This document shows positions 54,057 through 63,313 of a stretch of 64,000 bases of DNA, piece after piece; position 1 is the stretch's first letter; each line of letters opens with the position of its first letter. Made by a program: the position numbers and the translations under genes. This stretch comes from Streptomyces lavendofoliae (lineage in GTDB: Bacteria; Actinomycetota; Actinomycetes; Streptomycetales; Streptomycetaceae), in assembly GCF_014649735.1 (NCBI RefSeq), contig NZ_BMTP01000012.1, positions 62,001-126,000 of the forward strand, written 5' to 3'. The notes beneath the pieces are model-generated. The model ran no database searches and was not told the DNA's origin. It saw nothing but the letters and a program-made list of their open reading frames with translations.

Positions 54057-55147
54057 GCGGAGACCTCGCCGTACGCGGCGACGAGGACCGCCGGGTCCGG
54101 GCCCTCCAGGACCGTCGGCCTGGCCAGTCCGTCGAGGACGATGAACCGCAGCAGGTCGCCGCGGGACTTCTTGTCGACCTTCATGGTCTCCAGGAGCTTG
54201 GGCCACTGATCGCCGCGGTACGTGAGGGGCAGGCCGACGGACTCCAGGACGGCGCGGTGCCGGTCGGCGGTGGCGTCGTCGAGCCGGCCGGCCAGCCGGC
54301 CCAGTTCGGCGGCGAAGACCATGCCGACGGACACGGCGGCGCCGTGGCGCCACTTGTAGCGCTCGTTCTTCTCGATGGCGTGGGCGAGGGTGTGGCCGTA
54401 GTTGAGGATCTCGCGCGGGCCGGACTCCTTGAGGTCGGACGAGACGACCTCCGCCTTCACCCGGATCGAGCGCTCGATGAGCTCGGCGGTGTGCGGGCCC
54501 CCGGGCGTCCGGGCCGCGGCCGGGTCCGCCTCGATCAGGTCCAGGATCACCGGGTCGGCGATGAAGCCGGCCTTGATGATCTCGGCCAGACCGCTGACGT
54601 AGTCGTGGACGGGCAGCGAGTCCAGCGCGGCGAGGTCGCACAGGACACCGGCCGGCGGGTGGAAGGCGCCGACGAGGTTCTTGCCCTCGGCGGTGTTGAT
54701 GCCGGTCTTCCCGCCGACGGCCGCGTCGACCATCGCCAGGACGGTGGTGGGCACCGCGACCCAGCGCACGCCGCGCAGCCACGTCGCCGCCACGAAACCG
54801 GCGAGGTCGGTGGTGGCGCCGCCGCCCACGCCGACGATGACGTCGGTACGGGTGAAGCCGGTCTGGCCGAGCGCCTTCCAGCAGTACGCCGCGACCTCGG
54901 CCGTCTTGGCCTCCTCGGCGTTCGGCACCTGGACGGCGACCGCCTCGTACCCCTGGTCGGCGAGGTCGGCGCGGAGCGCCTCACCGGTCTCGGCGAGCGC
55001 CTCCGGGTGGATCACGGCGACGCGCTTGGCCTTCGGGCCGATGATGCCGGCGAGCTCGCCGAGCAGCTGCCGGCCGACCAGCACCTCGTACGGGTCGGTG
55101 CCGGCCGTGCCGCCGACCTGGATACGGGTCACTGCTTGGTCAGTCAC
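54053..55147 (-). CDS. aroB: 3-Dehydroquinate synthase
   Basis: Second shikimate step, DAHP to dehydroquinate, using NAD and zinc. 364 residues. Recognised by VIVGVGGGATTDLAGFVAAT (NAD loop), VPTTVLAMVDAAVGGKTGIN and the metal-binding LAEIIKAGFI and LNYGHTLAHAIEK. GTG at 55147 overlaps the aroK stop by 4 nt (GTGA) and gives the expected length. In-frame upstream codons belong to aroK in another frame. Confidence 0.96.
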   Translation of the reverse strand: MTDQAVTRIQVGGTAGTDPYEVLVGRQLLGELAGIIGPKAKRVAVIHPEALAETGEALRADLADQGYEAVAVQVPNAEEAKTAEVAAYCWKALGQTGFTRTDVIVGVGGGATTDLAGFVAATWLRGVRWVAVPTTVLAMVDAAVGGKTGINTAEGKNLVGAFHPPAGVLCDLAALDSLPVHDYVSGLAEIIKAGFIADPVILDLIEADPAAARTPGGPHTAELIERSIRVKAEVVSSDLKESGPREILNYGHTLAHAIEKNERYKWRHGAAVSVGMVFAAELGRLAGRLDDATADRHRAVLESVGLPLTYRGDQWPKLLETMKVDKKSRGDLLRFIVLDGLARPTVLEGPDPAVLVAAYGEVSA

Positions 55148-55659
55148 TTCTGAAGCTCCAGTGCGTCGAGGACCGCCTCGGCGACCTCTTCGGGGGTCTT
55201 GTCGTCGGTGGCCACGACCACCCGGGCGACTTCGGTGTACAGGTGGCGCCGGGCCTCCATCAGCTCGCGCCACTGGCGGCGCGGGTTGACGGCGAGCAGC
55301 GGGCGGGCGGTGTTCAGGCCGACGCGGCGGACCGCCTCCTCGACGTCCATCGACAGGTAGACGACCGGCCGCCCGGCGAGCAGCTCGCGGGTGCCGGCGT
55401 CGAGGACGGCGCCGCCGCCGAGCGCGAGGACACCGGTGTGCCCGGCGACCGCGGCCCGGACGGCCTCGCGTTCGAGGGCGCGGAAGTGCTCCTCGCCGTC
55501 CTCGATGAAGATGTCGGAGATCTCGCGTCCCTCGGCGGCCACGATGTCCGCGTCCGTGTCCCGGTAGGGCGCGCCCAGCCGCTCGGCGAGCAGCGCGCCC
55601 ACGGTGGACTTGCCGGAGCCCATGGGCCCGACCAGGACGATCAGCGGGCCGTCGCTCAC
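55144..55659 (-). CDS. aroK: Shikimate kinase
   Basis: Phosphorylates shikimate at O3. 171 residues. P-loop VLVGPMGSGKSTVGALLAER at residues 8-27, DTDADIVAAEGREISDIF with the shikimate-binding Asp, LALGGGAVLD and the LID Arg in LNTARPLL. GTG at 55659 overlaps the aroC stop by 4 nt; the 3' end overlaps aroB the same way. The operon therefore has three successive 4-nt overlaps. Confidence 0.96.
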   Translation of the reverse strand: MSDGPLIVLVGPMGSGKSTVGALLAERLGAPYRDTDADIVAAEGREISDIFIEDGEEHFRALEREAVRAAVAGHTGVLALGGGAVLDAGTRELLAGRPVVYLSMDVEEAVRRVGLNTARPLLAVNPRRQWRELMEARRHLYTEVARVVVATDDKTPEEVAEAVLDALELQK

Positions 55660-56840
55660 CGGATGTGGAGGTTGTCGAGGTACGAGCGGACGTTGCGGCG
55701 GGTCTCCGTCACGCTGTCGCCGCCGAACTTCTCCGCGACGGCGTCCGCGAGGACGAGGGCCACCATGGCCTCGGCGACGATGCCGGCGGCCGGGACCGCG
55801 CAGACGTCGGAGCGCTGGTGGTGCGCGGCGGCGGCCTCGCCGGTGACGACGTCGACGGTCTTCAGCGCCCGGGGCACGGTCGCGATGGGCTTCATGGCGG
55901 CGCGGACGCGCAGCAGCTCGCCCGTGGTGAGCCCGCCCTCCGTGCCGCCGGAGCGGCCCGAGGTGCGCCTGATGCCCTCGTCGGTGGCGACGATCTCGTC
56001 GTGCGCCTGGGAGCCGGGCACCCGGGCCAGGTCGAATCCGTCGCCGACCTCGACGCCCTTGATGGCCTGGATGCCCATGAGGGCGGCGGCCAGGCGGGCG
56101 TCCAGCCGCCGGTCCCAGTGGACATGGGAGCCGAGGCCCACGGGCACGTCGTAGGCGAGGACCTCGACGACGCCGCCGAGGGTGTCGCCGTCCTTGTGGG
56201 CCTGGTCGATCTCGGCGACCATCGCCTTCGACGCGTCCGCGTCCAGGCAGCGCACCGGGTCGGCGTCCAGCTTCTCGACGTCGGCCGGGGTGGGGTACAC
56301 GCCGTACGGCGCCTTGGCCGCGGCCAGCTCGACGACGTGGGACACGATCTCGATGCCGGCCGTCTCCCTGAGGTACGAGCGGGCGACGGCGCCCAGTGCG
56401 ACGCGGGCGGCGGTCTCGCGGGCGCTGGCCCGCTCCAGCACCGGCCGGGCCTCGTCGAAGCCGTACTTCTGCATGCCGGCGAGGTCGGCGTGACCGGGCC
56501 GCGGGCGGGTCAGCGGGGCGTTGCGGGCCAGCTCGGCCAGCTCGGCCGGGTCGACCGGGTCGGCCGCCATGACCTTCTCCCACTTGGGCCACTCGGTGTT
56601 GCCGACCATCACGGCCACCGGCGAGCCCATGGTGAGGCCGTGGCGTACGCCGCCGAGGAAGGTCACCTCGTCGCGTTCGAACTTCATGCGCGCACCGCGC
56701 CCATAGCCGAGGCGCCGACGGGCCAGGTGGTCCGCCACCATCTCCGTGGTGATCGGGACACCGGCGGGAAGACCCTCCAGCGTCGCCACCAGTGCGGGGC
56801 CGTGCGACTCCCCCGCGGTCAGCCAGCGCAACCTGCTCAA
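55656..56840 (-). CDS. aroC: Chorismate synthase
   Basis: Final common aromatic step, EPSP to chorismate, needing reduced FMN. 394 residues. Signatures: LTAGESHGPALVATLEGLPA at the start, the basic ARRRLGYGRGARMKFERDEV, RPGHADLAGMQKYG, and the C-terminal RSDVCAVPAAGIVAEAM. The start is TTG at 56840 with GAGGAGC upstream; the next residues SRLRWLTAGESHG are the family N-terminus, so TTG is secure. It starts the aroC-K-B-Q unit, 232 nt beyond aroE; a 7-bp hairpin lies at 56964-56982. Confidence 0.95.
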   Translation of the reverse strand: MSRLRWLTAGESHGPALVATLEGLPAGVPITTEMVADHLARRRLGYGRGARMKFERDEVTFLGGVRHGLTMGSPVAVMVGNTEWPKWEKVMAADPVDPAELAELARNAPLTRPRPGHADLAGMQKYGFDEARPVLERASARETAARVALGAVARSYLRETAGIEIVSHVVELAAAKAPYGVYPTPADVEKLDADPVRCLDADASKAMVAEIDQAHKDGDTLGGVVEVLAYDVPVGLGSHVHWDRRLDARLAAALMGIQAIKGVEVGDGFDLARVPGSQAHDEIVATDEGIRRTSGRSGGTEGGLTTGELLRVRAAMKPIATVPRALKTVDVVTGEAAAAHHQRSDVCAVPAAGIVAEAMVALVLADAVAEKFGGDSVTETRRNVRSYLDNLHIR

Positions 56841-57072
56841 CGGTGCTCCTCATGCTCGCGCCTCGACTGCGACGGCGCGACCGGGTGCGCGGCCCTGGCC
56901 CGCCTCCCCCGATCCTCCCATGTCCGCGCCCCGTGCCGGTGTCCGGTCCAGAACGCGGACGCCCTGTCCGTCAGGCGGACAGACCAGGGGTGCGCCGGGC
57001 GGACGGGCAGGGGCGGCCCGGACCCGGCGCGAAAGCCGGTCGCGGCCCCGGAGCCGGCGCCGGCGGAGATGG

Positions 57073-57921
57073 TCAGGAGTGCGCGGGCGAGGATTGTCCG
57101 GCGGCGAGGGCGCGCTCCCCGGCGGCCCTCATCGCCGCCATGGGCGCGGGTGCCCGGCCGGTCATCCGCTCCACCTGGAGGACGGCCTGGTGGACGAGCA
57201 GGTCGAGCCCGCCCACGACGCCGCCGCCGCGCGCCGACCAGGCGGCCGCCAGGGCGGTGGGCCACGGGTCGTACAGCACGTCGAACAGGGTGCCGGGCCG
57301 GTCGGGGACCTCGGCCGCGAGCGCGTCGGTCGTCCCCGCCGGCGTGGTGGCGACGACGAGCGGCGCCCGCAGCCCCTCGGCGGCCCGCTCCCAGCCCGCG
57401 GTGCGGACCGGGACCCCGAGCCGCTCGCCCCAGCCGCGCATCTCCTCGGCGCGCGCCTCGCTGCGTACGTACGCGGTGACCGGCCCCGTGCACACCCGGG
57501 ACAGGGCGGCGAGCGCGGAGGACGCGGTGGCGCCCGCGCCGAGTACGGCGGCGCTGTCCACCTTCTCCACGCCCCGCTCGCGCAGCGCGGCGATCATGCC
57601 GGGGATGTCGGTGTTGTCGCCGACGCGGCGGCCCTCCTCGGTGAGGACGACCGTGTTCACCGCCTCGACCGAGGAGGCCGTCTCGGTGACCTCGTCGAGC
57701 AGCGGGATGACCGCACGCTTGAGTGGCATGGTCAGCGACAGCCCGGCCCAGGAGGCGTCCAGCCCCTCCAGGAAGGCCGGGAGCCGCGCCTCGTCCACCT
57801 CGTACCTGTCGTACGACCAGCCGGAGAGACCGAGTTCCGCGTAGGCCGCCCGGTGCAGGACCGGGGAGAGCGAGTGGGCGATCGGCGACCCGAGGACGGC
57901 GGCGCGCTTCACGGTGCTCAC
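57073..57921 (-). CDS. aroE: Shikimate dehydrogenase
   Basis: NADPH-dependent reduction of dehydroshikimate. 282 residues. The substrate-binding AAVLGSPIAHSLSPVLHRAA and SLTMPLKRAVIPLLDEV carry the catalytic Lys; NTVV-x-GDNTDIPGM holds the Asn and Asp. The NADPH loop is VLGAGATASSALAAL (GAGATAS). GTG at 57921 overlaps the mltG stop by 4 nt (GTGA). It sits at the end of the alaS-ruvX-mltG-aroE unit, with aroC following 232 nt later. Confidence 0.94.
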   Translation of the reverse strand: MSTVKRAAVLGSPIAHSLSPVLHRAAYAELGLSGWSYDRYEVDEARLPAFLEGLDASWAGLSLTMPLKRAVIPLLDEVTETASSVEAVNTVVLTEEGRRVGDNTDIPGMIAALRERGVEKVDSAAVLGAGATASSALAALSRVCTGPVTAYVRSEARAEEMRGWGERLGVPVRTAGWERAAEGLRAPLVVATTPAGTTDALAAEVPDRPGTLFDVLYDPWPTALAAAWSARGGGVVGGLDLLVHQAVLQVERMTGRAPAPMAAMRAAGERALAAGQSSPAHS

Positions 57922-59726
57922 TGGCCGGAGTTCTCCCGTTCCTTTTCGTACTGCTCCACGTTCCGGTTGTGTTCCTCGTTGGTCACCGAGAACACCGTCT
58001 TGTCCTCGTTGATGGAAACGAAGTAGTACCAGGGTCCGGGCGTCGGATTCAGCGCGGACTTGATGGCGTCGACACCGGGATTGCTGATCGGACCGGGCGT
58101 GAGGCCCTTGATGTCGTAAGTGTTGTACGGGTCGTCGATCTTCCGCAGATCCGCCACCGTACCGACGTCGAGGGTGCTTTCGTCCTTGATGTAGTTGATG
58201 GTGGAGTCGAATTCGAGCCGCCCGACCGTCTCGATGTTGTTCGGCTTGAGGCGGTTGTAGACGACGCGGGACACCTTGTCGAAGTCGTGCTTGTACTTGC
58301 CTTCGACCTGCACCATGCTCGCGACGGTCAGGAGCTCCCAAGGGCCCCGCAGGCCGAGCGACTTGGCCTTCGTCTCCATGTCGAGCCGACCGTATTCGGC
58401 GTTCGCCCGGGCGACCATCTTCTTGAGGACGTCCTCCGGCTTCGCGCCCTTCGCCACCGGATAACTGGCCGGGAAGAGGAATCCTTCCAGCGGGTCCTTC
58501 AGGTCGGGATGGCCGGTGGCCCAGGTCGGCAGACCGAGGGTGCTCGCCTTCGCCTTGGCGACGGATTCCGTCGTTCCCGGTTTCAGCTCCAGCTTCTTGT
58601 CGATCTGCGCGTAGATGTACGCGCTCCGCTTTCCCTCGGGAATGGTGAGCGCGTTCCGGTTCTCCGGATCGAGCATCGCCTCGACGGCACTCGCGGCGGA
58701 CATGCCCTTCCTGAGCGTGTAGACGCCGTCCTGGATGCTCTTGCCGTTCGGGTTCTTCTCCTGCGCGGAGACGAACGCTCCCTGGCTCTTGACCACGCCG
58801 CTCTCGACGAGCAGGGCGGCGATCTCGTACCCGCCGGCGCCCTTGGGGATCTCGACCTGGACGGTCTCGTTCGTCCCGTCGCCGGCGAAGTCGGGGGCCT
58901 CGCCGAACCGGCCCTGCCAGAACTGGTAGCCGAAGTAGGCGACGCCGCTCGCGCCGCCCGCCAGGACCAGGGCGACGACCAGACAGGCCAGTCCGTTGCG
59001 GCTCTTTTTCTTCTTCTGCTTGCCGCCCCGGCGGCCCTGGCCCCCGCCGCGCCTGGACGCGGCCGGCTCGTCGTCGCCATCGCCGTCGTCGGGGTCGCCG
59101 TCCGAGAAGAAGGGGTGGCTCTCCTCCTCCGGCTCCTCGCGCGGCGGGTCCTGCTCCAGCCGCGGCTCGGTCTCGGACCGCCGCCTGCCCGGGGGCTGCG
59201 GCGGCGGGTACGCCTCGGGGGTTCCGTACAGGTCGGGGCCCTGGGCGCCGTACGGGTCGGCGGGGGCGTGCGCCCCGTAGGGCATGGCCGCCTGCTGACC
59301 GGTGTCCCAGGTGCCGTTGTCGTACGGCTGTCCGGCGTAGGTCGGCTGGGGGTAACCCTGATGGGGCGGGACCTGGTGATGGCCGGACCGGGCCTCGGGC
59401 TCCTGCCCGGCCTGGTGCTGCTGGTCACCGTAGCCCTGCTGGTCACCGTGACCGTGCTGGTCAGCATGACCCTGCTGGTCACCGTAGCCCTGCTGGTCAC
59501 CGTGACCGTGCTGGTCAGCATGACCCTGCTGGTCGCCGTAGCCCTGCTGCGACTGCTGCTGGTACGGGTCCTGCTGGTACGGGTCCTGCTGGTTCCCGTA
59601 CTGCGCCTGCTGCCCGTACTGCGTCTGCTGGTGGTAGGCCTGCTGACCTTCCCACCCCTGGTGCCCGTGCGCCGGGTCCTCGGGGTGCCACGGTTCGGAG
59701 CCGGGGCCCCGGCCATACTCAGTCAT
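57918..59726 (-). CDS. mltG: Endolytic murein transglycosylase MltG with repeat-rich cytoplasmic domain
   Basis: Cleaves nascent peptidoglycan strands at the membrane. 602 residues, far longer than the usual 340-400. Residues 1-240 are cytoplasmic and disordered, rich in Gln, Gly, Tyr, His and Asp, including a tandem 18-residue repeat (GYGDQQGHADQHGHGDQQ). A basic patch (GKQKKKKSRNG) precedes one TM helix (CLVVALVLAGGASGVAYFGY, about 248-267), then a LysM-like and a YceG catalytic domain. The catalytic Glu is in LEGFLFPASYPV. ATG at 59726 starts MTEYGRGPGS. The stop overlaps aroE by 4 nt. Confidence 0.94.
   Translation of the reverse strand: MTEYGRGPGSEPWHPEDPAHGHQGWEGQQAYHQQTQYGQQAQYGNQQDPYQQDPYQQQSQQGYGDQQGHADQHGHGDQQGYGDQQGHADQHGHGDQQGYGDQQHQAGQEPEARSGHHQVPPHQGYPQPTYAGQPYDNGTWDTGQQAAMPYGAHAPADPYGAQGPDLYGTPEAYPPPQPPGRRRSETEPRLEQDPPREEPEEESHPFFSDGDPDDGDGDDEPAASRRGGGQGRRGGKQKKKKSRNGLACLVVALVLAGGASGVAYFGYQFWQGRFGEAPDFAGDGTNETVQVEIPKGAGGYEIAALLVESGVVKSQGAFVSAQEKNPNGKSIQDGVYTLRKGMSAASAVEAMLDPENRNALTIPEGKRSAYIYAQIDKKLELKPGTTESVAKAKASTLGLPTWATGHPDLKDPLEGFLFPASYPVAKGAKPEDVLKKMVARANAEYGRLDMETKAKSLGLRGPWELLTVASMVQVEGKYKHDFDKVSRVVYNRLKPNNIETVGRLEFDSTINYIKDESTLDVGTVADLRKIDDPYNTYDIKGLTPGPISNPGVDAIKSALNPTPGPWYYFVSINEDKTVFSVTNEEHNRNVEQYEKERENSGQ
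59418..59548 (-). repeat. 54-bp tandem repeat inside mltG
   Basis: About 2.4 copies of a 54-bp unit (59418-59471, 59472-59525, then a partial copy). The first two copies are nearly identical at DNA level and encode the 18-residue Gln/Gly/His/Asp repeat. Recent in-frame duplication is likely, and length may vary between strains. Confidence 0.85.
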
Positions 59727-59827
59727 CGATCCCCAAACAGCCGCGAGGCGTCCGGACGATCCGCCTCTACGTCGCGCGATGGCTGTTCGAACACCACCGC
59801 GTCGCGCGGAACGTTACCGTATCGCGA

Positions 59828-60292
59828 TCAGATGACCACTTCGACGCTCTCCCCGGGCGGATTACCTGATACCCGTTCGGACTCAAGAGCGTTCTGAAGG
59901 ATGATCACAGCGGCTGCCTGATCGATGACGGACCGGCCTTTTTTGGACTTCACACCCGACGCGCGCAGTCCCTGGCTGGCCGTCACTGTGGTCATCCTCT
60001 CGTCCACGAGCCGGACCGGCACCGGAGCGACGCCCCGGGCGAGCTCCTGGACGAAGGCGCGGACCTTGGCCGCGGCCGGGCCCTCGCCCCCGTTGAGGGA
60101 GCGAGGAAGCCCGACGACGATCTCGATCGGTTCGTACTCGTCGGAGATCTGCCGCAACCGCCGGTGGGCGGCCGGGACGTCCCGCCCCGGCACGGTCTCC
60201 ACCGGAGTGGCGAGCACCCCGTCGGGGTCGCACGAGGCGACCCCGATCCGGGCGTCCCCGACGTCGATCGCGAGCCTGCGGCCGCGTCTCAT
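59828..60292 (-). CDS. ruvX: Holliday junction resolvase-like RuvX/YqgF
   Basis: 154-residue RNase H-fold nuclease implicated in pre-16S rRNA processing and in junction resolution. Acidic active-site residues lie in RRLAIDVGDARIGVASCD, IVVGLPRSLNGGEGPAA and VRLVDERMTTVTAS, with the C-terminal SVIDQAAAVIILQNALE. ATG at 60292 overlaps the alaS stop by 1 nt (TGATG). 101 nt then separate it from mltG, the only real gap in this run. The C-terminal extension (VSGNPPGESVEVVI) is normal for actinobacteria. Confidence 0.94.
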   Translation of the reverse strand: MRRGRRLAIDVGDARIGVASCDPDGVLATPVETVPGRDVPAAHRRLRQISDEYEPIEIVVGLPRSLNGGEGPAAAKVRAFVQELARGVAPVPVRLVDERMTTVTASQGLRASGVKSKKGRSVIDQAAAVIILQNALESERVSGNPPGESVEVVI

Positions 60293-62961
60293 CAGACGGT
60301 GTCCGCGACGAGCCGCTCGACGGCGCCGATGGCCTCGCCGATGGCGTCCGGGTTCTGGCCGCCGCCCTGGGCGACGTCCGGCTTGCCGCCACCACCGCCG
60401 CCGAGGGTCTTGGCGGCGGTACGGACCAGCTCGCCGGCCTTGAGGCCCCGCTCACGGGCGGCCTCGTTGGTGGCGATGACCGTCAGCGGACGCCCGTTGG
60501 CGGTGGTGAACAGGGCGACGACGGCGGGGCGGTCGCCCGGGATGCGGCCGCGCACGTCCAGGACCAGCCTGCGCAGGTCGTCGGCGGAGGTGCCGTCCGG
60601 CACCTGACCGGTCACCAGGGCCACGCCACGGACGTCCTGGGCGCCCTGGGCCAGGCCCGCGGCGGCCTGGAGCACCTTCTCGGCGCGGAACTTCTCGATC
60701 TCCTTCTCGGCGTCCTTCAGCTTGGCGAGCATGCCGGAGATCTTCTCGGGAAGCTCCTCGGGACGGCCCTTGACCAGCTCCTGGAGCTGGGCGACGACCG
60801 TGTGCTCCTTGGCCAGGAAGTTGTACGCGTCGACGCCGACGAGGGCCTCGATACGGCGCACGCCCGAGCCGATCGACGACTCGCCGAGCAGCTTCACCAG
60901 ACCCAGCTGGGCGGTGTTGTGGACGTGCGTACCGCCGCACAGCTCCTTGGAGAAGTCGCCGATCGTGACCACGCGGACCTTCTCGCCGTACTTCTCGCCG
61001 AACTCGGCGATGGCGCCCTGCCGCTTGGCCTCGTCGATGGGCATGACCTCGGCGTGCACGTCCAGCTCGCGGGCCAGCACCTCGTTGATCTTCTGCTCGA
61101 CGTCGGTCATGACCGTCTGCGGCACGGCGGACGGCGAGCCGAAGTCGAACCGGAAGCGACCGGGCTGGTTCTCCGAACCGGCCTGGGCGGCCGTCGGGCC
61201 GAGGGCGTCGCGCAGCGCCTGGTGGGTGAGGTGGGTGGCGCTGTGGGCGCGGGCGATGGCCCGGCGGCGCCGGACGTCGATCGAGGCGTACGCCGTGGCG
61301 CCCACGGTCACCTCGCCGACCTGGACCGACCCCTTGTGGACGGAGACGCCCGGGACCGGCTGCTGGACGTCGCGCACCTCGATGACGGCGCCGCTGTGCA
61401 GCCTGATGCGGCCGGTGTCGGCGATCTGGCCGCCGCCCTCGGCGTAGAACGGCGTCCGGTCGAGGACGACCTCGATCTCGTCGCCCTCCGTGGCGGCCGG
61501 CGAGGGCACCCCGTTGACCAGCAGGCCGACGACGGTGGTCTCGCCCTCGGTGTTGGTGTAGCCCACGAACTCGGTGGCGCCGGAGGTGTCGGCGATCTCG
61601 CGGTAGGCGGAGACGTCGGCGTGGCCGGTCTTCTTGGCCCGGGCGTCGGCCTTGGCGCGCTCCCGCTGCTCCTTCATCAGGCGGCGGAAGCCGTCCTCGT
61701 CCACCGACAGGCCCTGCTCGGCGGCCATCTCAAGGGTGAGGTCGATCGGGAAGCCCCAGGTGTCGTGGAGCAGGAACGCCTTGTCGCCGGAGAGGACCGT
61801 GCCGCCGGCGGCCTTGGTCTCGGTGACGGCGCTGTCGAGGATGTTGGTGCCGCCCTTGAGGGCCTTGAGGAAGGCGGCCTCCTCGGCGAGGGCCACCGTC
61901 TCGATGCGCTTGCGGTCCGTCTCCAGCTCCGGGTACTGCTCGCCCATCGTCCGGATGACGGTGTCGACGAGCTCGCCGACGACCGGGCCGGTGGCGCCGA
62001 GCAGCCGCATGTTGCGCACGGCCCGCCGCATGATGCGCCGCAGGACGTAGCCGCGGCCCTCGTTGCCGGGGGTGACCCCGTCGCCGATGAGCATCACGGA
62101 GGTACGCATGTGGTCGGCGACCACACGCAGCGAGACGTCGCTCTCATGGGCCTGGCCGTAGCGCACACCGGTCAGCTCGGTGGCCTTGTCGATGACGACC
62201 TTCAGGGTGTCGGTCTCGTACATGTTCCGTACGCCCTGGAGGATCATCGCCAGGCGCTCGAGACCGAGGCCCGTGTCGATGTTCTTGCTCGGCAGGTCAC
62301 CGAGGATCTCGAAGTCCTCCTTGCCGGTGCCCTGGCCGCGCTCGTACTGCATGAAGACCAGGTTCCAGATCTCCACGTACCGCTCGTCGTTGACGGCCGG
62401 GCCGCCCTCGACGCCGAACTCGGGGCCGCGGTCGTAGTTGATCTCGGAGCAGGGGCCGCAGGGGCCGGGGACGCCCATGGACCAGAAGTTGTCCTTCTTG
62501 CCCAGGCGCTGGATGCGCTCGGCCGGGACGCCCACGACGTCGCGCCAGATCTGCTCGGCCTCGTCGTCGTCCTGGTAGACGGTGATCCAGAGCTTCTCGG
62601 GCTCCAGGCCGTATCCGCCGTGCTCGACGGAGCCGGTGAGCAGCTCCCAGGCGAGCTTGATGGCGCCTTCCTTGAAGTAGTCGCCGAAGGAGAAGTTGCC
62701 GCACATCTGGAAGAACGTGCCGTGACGGGTGGTCTTGCCGACCTCTTCGATGTCCGGCGTGCGCACGCACTTCTGCACGCTGGAGGCTCGGGTGTAGGGC
62801 GGCTTCTCCTCGCCGAGGAAGAAGGGCTTGAACGGCACCATGCCGGCGTTGACCAGGAGCAGAGTCGGGTCGTCCGCGATGAGCGACGCCGAAGGGACGA
62901 CGGTGTGCCCGCGCTCCTCGAAGAAGCTCAGCCAGCGGCGGCGGATTTCAGCCGACTCCAT
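60292..62961 (-). CDS. alaS: Alanyl-tRNA synthetase
   Basis: 889-residue class II synthetase. The catalytic domain (about 1-240) begins ESAEIRRRWLSFFEERGHTVV with motif 2 at RHGTFFQMCGNFSFGDYFKE. A tRNA-recognition region follows. The editing (SAD) domain has zinc ligands in ARAHSATHLTHQALRD and ELCGGTHVHNTAQLG (HxxxH and CxxxH). The C-terminal DHHA1 domain ends GGGGGGKPDVAQGGGQ. ATG at 62961 overlaps the DUF6167 stop by 1 nt, and its own stop overlaps ruvX. A complete, normal enzyme. Confidence 0.98.
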   Translation of the reverse strand: MESAEIRRRWLSFFEERGHTVVPSASLIADDPTLLLVNAGMVPFKPFFLGEEKPPYTRASSVQKCVRTPDIEEVGKTTRHGTFFQMCGNFSFGDYFKEGAIKLAWELLTGSVEHGGYGLEPEKLWITVYQDDDEAEQIWRDVVGVPAERIQRLGKKDNFWSMGVPGPCGPCSEINYDRGPEFGVEGGPAVNDERYVEIWNLVFMQYERGQGTGKEDFEILGDLPSKNIDTGLGLERLAMILQGVRNMYETDTLKVVIDKATELTGVRYGQAHESDVSLRVVADHMRTSVMLIGDGVTPGNEGRGYVLRRIMRRAVRNMRLLGATGPVVGELVDTVIRTMGEQYPELETDRKRIETVALAEEAAFLKALKGGTNILDSAVTETKAAGGTVLSGDKAFLLHDTWGFPIDLTLEMAAEQGLSVDEDGFRRLMKEQRERAKADARAKKTGHADVSAYREIADTSGATEFVGYTNTEGETTVVGLLVNGVPSPAATEGDEIEVVLDRTPFYAEGGGQIADTGRIRLHSGAVIEVRDVQQPVPGVSVHKGSVQVGEVTVGATAYASIDVRRRRAIARAHSATHLTHQALRDALGPTAAQAGSENQPGRFRFDFGSPSAVPQTVMTDVEQKINEVLARELDVHAEVMPIDEAKRQGAIAEFGEKYGEKVRVVTIGDFSKELCGGTHVHNTAQLGLVKLLGESSIGSGVRRIEALVGVDAYNFLAKEHTVVAQLQELVKGRPEELPEKISGMLAKLKDAEKEIEKFRAEKVLQAAAGLAQGAQDVRGVALVTGQVPDGTSADDLRRLVLDVRGRIPGDRPAVVALFTTANGRPLTVIATNEAARERGLKAGELVRTAAKTLGGGGGGKPDVAQGGGQNPDAIGEAIGAVERLVADTV

Positions 62962-63305
62962 CAGTGGTCCTCATTCCGGTTGTACGAGTGGTTGTCGGTG
63001 TACGGGGGACGGGCGCCGTCCCGGGGGCTGTCCAGGGCGGCCGCTCGGCGCGGTGCCGGCAGTGCCGGGTCGTCGACGGGCGCCTCGATGCCCAGCGCCT
63101 CCCCCAGTTCGGCCTCGCGCTGGAGCATGCCCGCCCGGACGTCGAGCGCGAACTCCTTGAGCCGGTGGCCGGCCTCGACCGCCTTGTCGGCGGCCTGCGC
63201 GGCGAGGCTCTCGGGGGTCAGCTGCTTGAGCTTGCGGTTGACCTTGGTGGTGGCCCACACGCCGGCGGCGGCGCCCGTGGTGAACCAGAAAGCTCGGCGG
63301 AACAT
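62961..63305 (-). CDS. DUF6167-type small protein
   Basis: 114 residues. The N-terminal hydrophobic stretch FRRAFWFTTGAAAGVWATTK suggests membrane association; the middle (SLAAQAADKAVEAGHRLKEF) is helical, and the C-terminus is polar and disordered (RPPYTDNHSYNRNEDH). The family is actinobacterial and always next to alaS in the cases that I recall. ATG at 63305 sits 8 nt after the DUF948 gene, and the stop overlaps alaS by 1 nt, so it is made from the alaS transcript. Function unknown; a helper of the neighbouring DUF948 protein is possible. Confidence 0.8.
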   Translation of the reverse strand: MFRRAFWFTTGAAAGVWATTKVNRKLKQLTPESLAAQAADKAVEAGHRLKEFALDVRAGMLQREAELGEALGIEAPVDDPALPAPRRAAALDSPRDGARPPYTDNHSYNRNEDH

Positions 63306-63313
63306 CCCTTGTG

